From NCBI GenBank assembly GCA_002309235.1, contig DBXA01000009.1, positions 1-8,016 on the forward strand: a DNA stretch of 8,016 bases, given 5' to 3'. Source of the DNA: Christensenella sp. UBA1224. Lineage in GTDB: Bacteria; Bacillota; Clostridia; Christensenellales; Aristaeellaceae. The notes under the pieces were generated by a model. It saw nothing but the letters and a program-made list of their open reading frames with translations, had not been told where the DNA came from and searched no databases. A program made the position numbers and the translations under genes. Below, piece by piece: positions 5,428 through 8,016 of the stretch (position 1 is the first letter of the stretch; each line of letters opens with the position of its first letter).

Positions 5428-6499
5428 CCCGTTCCTCCTTCATGAGCAGCCTGAGCGACGGCTGAGCATTCAGATCCAGCTGCGCAAGCTCACCCTTCAT
5501 CAGGCGATAGTAGGCAGCACTGCCTATCATAGCCGCGTTATCCGTGCATAATGTCACAGGAGGCATATAGAACTTCAAGCCCATCAGCGAAGCTTCTCTT
5601 TCCATTTCCCTGCGCAGCAGCCTGTTGGCGGCAACGCCCCCGGCAAGTGCAATGGTATGCGCTCCGATATCCCTTGCGGCGAGCATGGTCTTTTCCACAA
5701 GGCAGTCGACCACGGCTTTCCGGAAGGAAGCAGCGAAATCCTCCGGCACATAGCTCTTTCCCTGCTGCTCAAGAGTATGCGTAAGGTTGACGACTGCTGT
5801 TTTGAGCCCGGAGAAGGAGAGATCGTACTTTCCTGCGGTATGCGGCTTTGGGAAGGTATACGCTCTGTCATTTCCCGTTTCGGCCAGTTTGTCGAGCAGC
5901 GGTCCTCCCGGATAAGGGATCTTCAGCGCACGCGCTGCCTTATCGAATGCCTCGCCGGCAGCGTCATCCGTCGTCTGGCCTATGAGAGAATAGGAGCCGT
6001 AGCCATCCACATAGACGATATGGCTGTGCCCGCCGGATGCGACAAGGCACAAAAACGGCGGTTCCAGATCAGGACTCGCGATATAATTCGCGCTCACATG
6101 TCCTTCAATATGGTTTACACCTATAAGAGGCTTATCCAGCATCCAGGCATATGCCTTAGCCCAGCTGACGCCTGTCAAAAGCGCCCCTACGAGCCCCGGG
6201 CCGCATGTCACAGCTACGGCGTCTATCCCATCCGCTGTAATGCCCGCATCCTCAAACGCCTTGTCGCACAAAGGATCCAGCGCTTCCACGTGAGAGCGGG
6301 AGGCGATCTCCGGCACGACACCGCCGTATAGGGCATGGATATCGATCTGGGTCGCTATCTCATTGCTGAGAAGCTCCCGCCCGTCGCGCACGATCGCAAC
6401 AGCCGTTTCATCACAGGAGGATTCCACCGCCAGTATGACCGCATGGCCTCTTTGCTTAAGTTCATCCGCCTTAAGGCGCATCCGTTCCGAATAAAGCAT
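5420..6499 (-). CDS. tsaD: tRNA N6-adenosine threonylcarbamoyltransferase TsaD
   Basis: Universal Kae1/TsaD/YgjD enzyme that, with TsaB and TsaE, transfers the threonylcarbamoyl group from threonylcarbamoyl-adenylate to A37 of tRNAs that read ANN codons. The ASKHA-fold signatures are intact: LAVESSCDETAVAIV (23-37), GVVPEIASRSHVE (60-72), CGPGLVGALLTG (99-110), the metal-binding NHIEGH with His130 and His134, VASGGHSH (153-160), LSFSGLKTAV (227-236), LAGGVAANRLLR (285-296) and CTDNAAMIG (318-326) with Asp320. The length, 359, is slightly above the usual 335-345 because about 20 residues precede the first conserved strand. The ATG at 6499 is chosen because AAAGG lies eight bases upstream; Met7 has no comparable site. 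It follows prfB after a 68-nt gap containing a hairpin. The partner genes tsaB and tsaE are not in the window. Confidence 0.97.
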   Translation of the reverse strand: MLYSERMRLKADELKQRGHAVILAVESSCDETAVAIVRDGRELLSNEIATQIDIHALYGGVVPEIASRSHVEALDPLCDKAFEDAGITADGIDAVAVTCGPGLVGALLTGVSWAKAYAWMLDKPLIGVNHIEGHVSANYIASPDLEPPFLCLVASGGHSHIVYVDGYGSYSLIGQTTDDAAGEAFDKAARALKIPYPGGPLLDKLAETGNDRAYTFPKPHTAGKYDLSFSGLKTAVVNLTHTLEQQGKSYVPEDFAASFRKAVVDCLVEKTMLAARDIGAHTIALAGGVAANRLLRREMEREASLMGLKFYMPPVTLCTDNAAMIGSAAYYRLMKGELAQLDLNAQPSLRLLMKEERDV

Positions 6500-6521
6500 A
6501 CGAATAACCTTTCAAGAAACA

Positions 6522-6545
6522 GGCGAACGCATTTCAGCGTCCGCC
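6522..6545 (-). terminator. Hairpin between prfB and tsaD, weak terminator or attenuator
   Basis: On the minus strand, GGCGGACGC and GCGTTCGCC pair over nine positions, one of them a G-U wobble, around a six-base TGAAAT loop, 22 nt after the prfB stop. The following bases are TGTTTCTTG, a poor U tract, so termination is probably partial. With no clear promoter between it and tsaD, some read-through from secA-prfB into tsaD is likely. Confidence 0.5.
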
Positions 6546-6567
6546 TTTGATCGCGTATGGATACAAG

Positions 6568-7665
6568 TCACAGCGCCTGGAGATATGCCGTCACGAAGCC
6601 TTCGAGATCTCCATCCATGACCGCATTGATATCCCCGACCTCGTAATTGGTCCTGTGGTCTTTGACCATGGTATAGGGCTGGAAGACATATGAGCGTATC
6701 TGGCTTCCCCATTCTATCTTCTTGAGTTCGCCCTTGACCTCGCTCATCGTCTCCTGTCTCTCTCGCTCCTTGAGCTCGGCAAGCTTCGCACGCAGCATAC
6801 GGAAACACATTTCCTTGTTCTGCACCTGACTGCGCTCGTTCTGGCACTGTACTACGATGCCTGTCGGGATATGGGTGATGCGCACCGCGGAATCCGTACG
6901 GTTAACATGCTGGCCGCCGGCGCCGGAGGCGCGATAGGTATCGATGCGGATATCCTCATTGCGGATCTCGATTGCACCGTCGTCCTCTATGACAGGGGCC
7001 ACATCCAATGAGGCAAAGGACGTATGCCTGCGTGCGTTGGAGTCGAAGGGCGATATACGCACAAGCCTGTGCACACCGCGCTCCGCCTTCATAAACCCAT
7101 AGGCATATTCACCGGAAAACTCCATCGTAACGGACTTGATGCCGGCTTCATCTCCCTCAAGGAGATCCAGTTCCCTGACGGTCAGCCCCATCCTTTCGCC
7201 GAAACGGGTATACATGCGGTAGAGCATCTGGGTCCAATCCTGCGCCTCCGTTCCGCCTGCGCCTGCGTGAAGCGTGAGGATCGCATCGCATTCATCATAT
7301 TGGCCTGAAAGGAGCGTTGTTAGCCTGATCGTCTCAAGCTCCTTGTTCATGGCTTCAAATTCCTTTTTGATCTCGGGAATGGAATCCCTGTCGTCCTCCT
7401 CATCGGTAAGCTGGATGAGCACCTCCAGATCCTCCGCCCGCGCGTTGAGCTTTTCGATCTGGTGGATATGGTTTTCCGCGGAGCGGGCCTTCCCGGCCAC
7501 CTTCTGAGCGCGTTCCATATTATCCCAGAACCCGGGAGAAGCCATATCCTCCTGGTATTCCGCAAGCTGTTCCTTCAGGTGCTCCACATTGAGTGAAACG
7601 GCGGCTTCCTTTATCTTTTCTCGTACCTGGGCAAGCTCCTGCCGGAAAGCATCTGTTTCTATCAT
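6568..7665 (-). CDS. prfB: Peptide chain release factor 2 (RF2), in frame without a programmed frameshift
   Basis: RF2 recognises UAA and UGA in the ribosomal A site and triggers release of the finished polypeptide. The 365-residue length is standard. The stop-codon-reading motif SPF is at 205-207 inside LVRISPFDSNARRHTSF, which separates it from RF1 (PxT). The catalytic GGQ is at 250-252 in RASGAGGQHVN, with Ala at 246. The LHAGAGGTEAQDW segment lies at 132-144. The ATG at 7665 is preceded by a purine-rich AGGGGGGA about 7 bases upstream; a longer in-frame reading into the secA region is rejected because it would overlap secA. At the place where many RF2 genes carry CTT-TGA-C (codons 25-26), this gene reads CTC AAT (7593-7588), so the full protein is read in one frame. 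It lies 31 nt downstream of secA, a common Bacillota pairing. Confidence 0.97.
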   Translation of the reverse strand: MIETDAFRQELAQVREKIKEAAVSLNVEHLKEQLAEYQEDMASPGFWDNMERAQKVAGKARSAENHIHQIEKLNARAEDLEVLIQLTDEEDDRDSIPEIKKEFEAMNKELETIRLTTLLSGQYDECDAILTLHAGAGGTEAQDWTQMLYRMYTRFGERMGLTVRELDLLEGDEAGIKSVTMEFSGEYAYGFMKAERGVHRLVRISPFDSNARRHTSFASLDVAPVIEDDGAIEIRNEDIRIDTYRASGAGGQHVNRTDSAVRITHIPTGIVVQCQNERSQVQNKEMCFRMLRAKLAELKERERQETMSEVKGELKKIEWGSQIRSYVFQPYTMVKDHRTNYEVGDINAVMDGDLEGFVTAYLQAL

Positions 7666-7696
7666 GTTCGATCCCCCCTGGTCGTTAATGTGCGTA

Positions 7697-8016
7697 TTAC
7701 AGTCCTCTGCCGCAGCATTCCTTGTATTTCTTACCGCTGCCGCACGGGCAGGGGTCGTTCCTGCCCACCTTGATCCCGCTGCGTACAGGCGCTTTCTGTT
7801 CTGCCTGTCCGCCATGGCTGGCGACCATCTTCGTCTCCTCTTCCTTAGGCGGCTCCGGACGGCGCACAAGTGCCGCCATGTACAGGAAGCGCAAGCAGTC
7901 CTCGCGTATCAGCTCGACCATCTCATCGAACATGTCGAAGCCTTCCTGCTTGTACTCCACAATAGGATCGTGATTGCCGTAGGCACGCAGGCCGATGCCG
8001 TCCCGCAGCTGGTCCA
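7697..8016 (-). CDS. secA: Protein translocase subunit SecA, C-terminal 105 residues (5' part outside window)
   Basis: This is the end of the SecA ATPase, which drives preproteins through the SecYEG channel at the inner face of the membrane. The visible segment opens with DQLRDGIGLRAYGNHDPIVEYKQEGFD, the conserved end of the helical scaffold/wing region. A charged, variable linker with a PPKEEE stretch follows, then the zinc-binding SEC-C tail VGRNDPCPCGSGKKYKECCG with the Cys-x-Cys-x8-Cys-Cys pattern that binds SecB or ribosomes and lipids in other bacteria. The TAA stop is at 7699-7697. The gene runs off the right edge of the window, so nothing can be said of its start or promoter. It is directly followed by prfB, with which it is probably co-transcribed. 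Confidence 0.96.
   Translation of the reverse strand, partial: DQLRDGIGLRAYGNHDPIVEYKQEGFDMFDEMVELIREDCLRFLYMAALVRRPEPPKEEETKMVASHGGQAEQKAPVRSGIKVGRNDPCPCGSGKKYKECCGRGL

Noticed and set aside
6568..7869. Longer 433-residue RF2 starting near 7869
   Set aside because: The added 68 residues come from reading through the secA 3' end in another frame and do not resemble RF2; the ATG at 7665 has a good ribosome binding site and gives the family length.

Overview
The window reads as chromosomal core DNA of a bacterium of the phylum Bacillota (Firmicutes), probably a clostridial-type lineage. The reasons are a SigH-type sporulation/transition-state sigma factor at the end of an mrnC-rlmB-yacP-sigH gene run (the Bacillus/Clostridium arrangement), a secA-prfB pair, a TTGAAT/TGnTATAAT vegetative promoter and strong GGAGG-type ribosome binding sites. 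The coding DNA is moderately GC-rich by eye. I cannot name a family or genus. Every complete gene is on the minus strand, so the order of transcription runs from high to low coordinates.

Layout, in order of transcription. (1) 8016-6568: the 3' end of secA (protein export motor, with its C-terminal zinc motif), then prfB (release factor 2) 31 nt later. (2) A weak hairpin at 6522-6545, then tsaD (tRNA t6A modification), whose last codons overlap an HD-domain phosphohydrolase gene (6499-4834). (3) A 531-bp non-coding stretch, 4303-4833, AT-rich in its sigH-proximal part. It holds a cluster of DnaA-box-like 9-mers at 4477-4590 and a near-consensus extended -10 promoter at 4352-4379. (4) A tightly packed operon, 4302-91: a rhamnulokinase-like sugar kinase, mrnC (Mini-ribonuclease III), rlmB (23S rRNA 2'-O-methyltransferase), yacP/rae1 (NYN-domain endoribonuclease) and sigH. 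(5) A hairpin terminator at 39-73, shared with a plus-strand gene of which only the last codons may be present.

The last four genes of the operon make a coherent set: 23S rRNA maturation (MrnC), 23S rRNA methylation (RlmB), ribosome-linked mRNA decay (YacP/Rae1) and a stationary-phase sigma factor. Junctions are TGATG stop/start overlaps (rhaB-mrnC and rlmB-yacP) or gaps of a few bases, so translation is probably coupled throughout. The unexpected member is the rhamnulokinase at the head of the operon, where related bacteria usually have cysS.

The most unusual feature is the DnaA-box cluster. Four same-orientation 9-mers start at 4477, 4498, 4540 and 4582, intervals of 21, 42 and 42 bp (2, 4 and 4 helical turns), and a fifth box in inverted orientation lies between the last two. 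No dnaA or dnaN is present. The other points of note are an RlmB with a roughly 146-residue arginine-rich, low-complexity N-terminal extension containing a 14-residue tandem repeat, and a prfB that lacks the usual programmed-frameshift site. I see no mobile element, CRISPR array, defence system or tRNA/rRNA gene; most of the window is ordinary housekeeping DNA.
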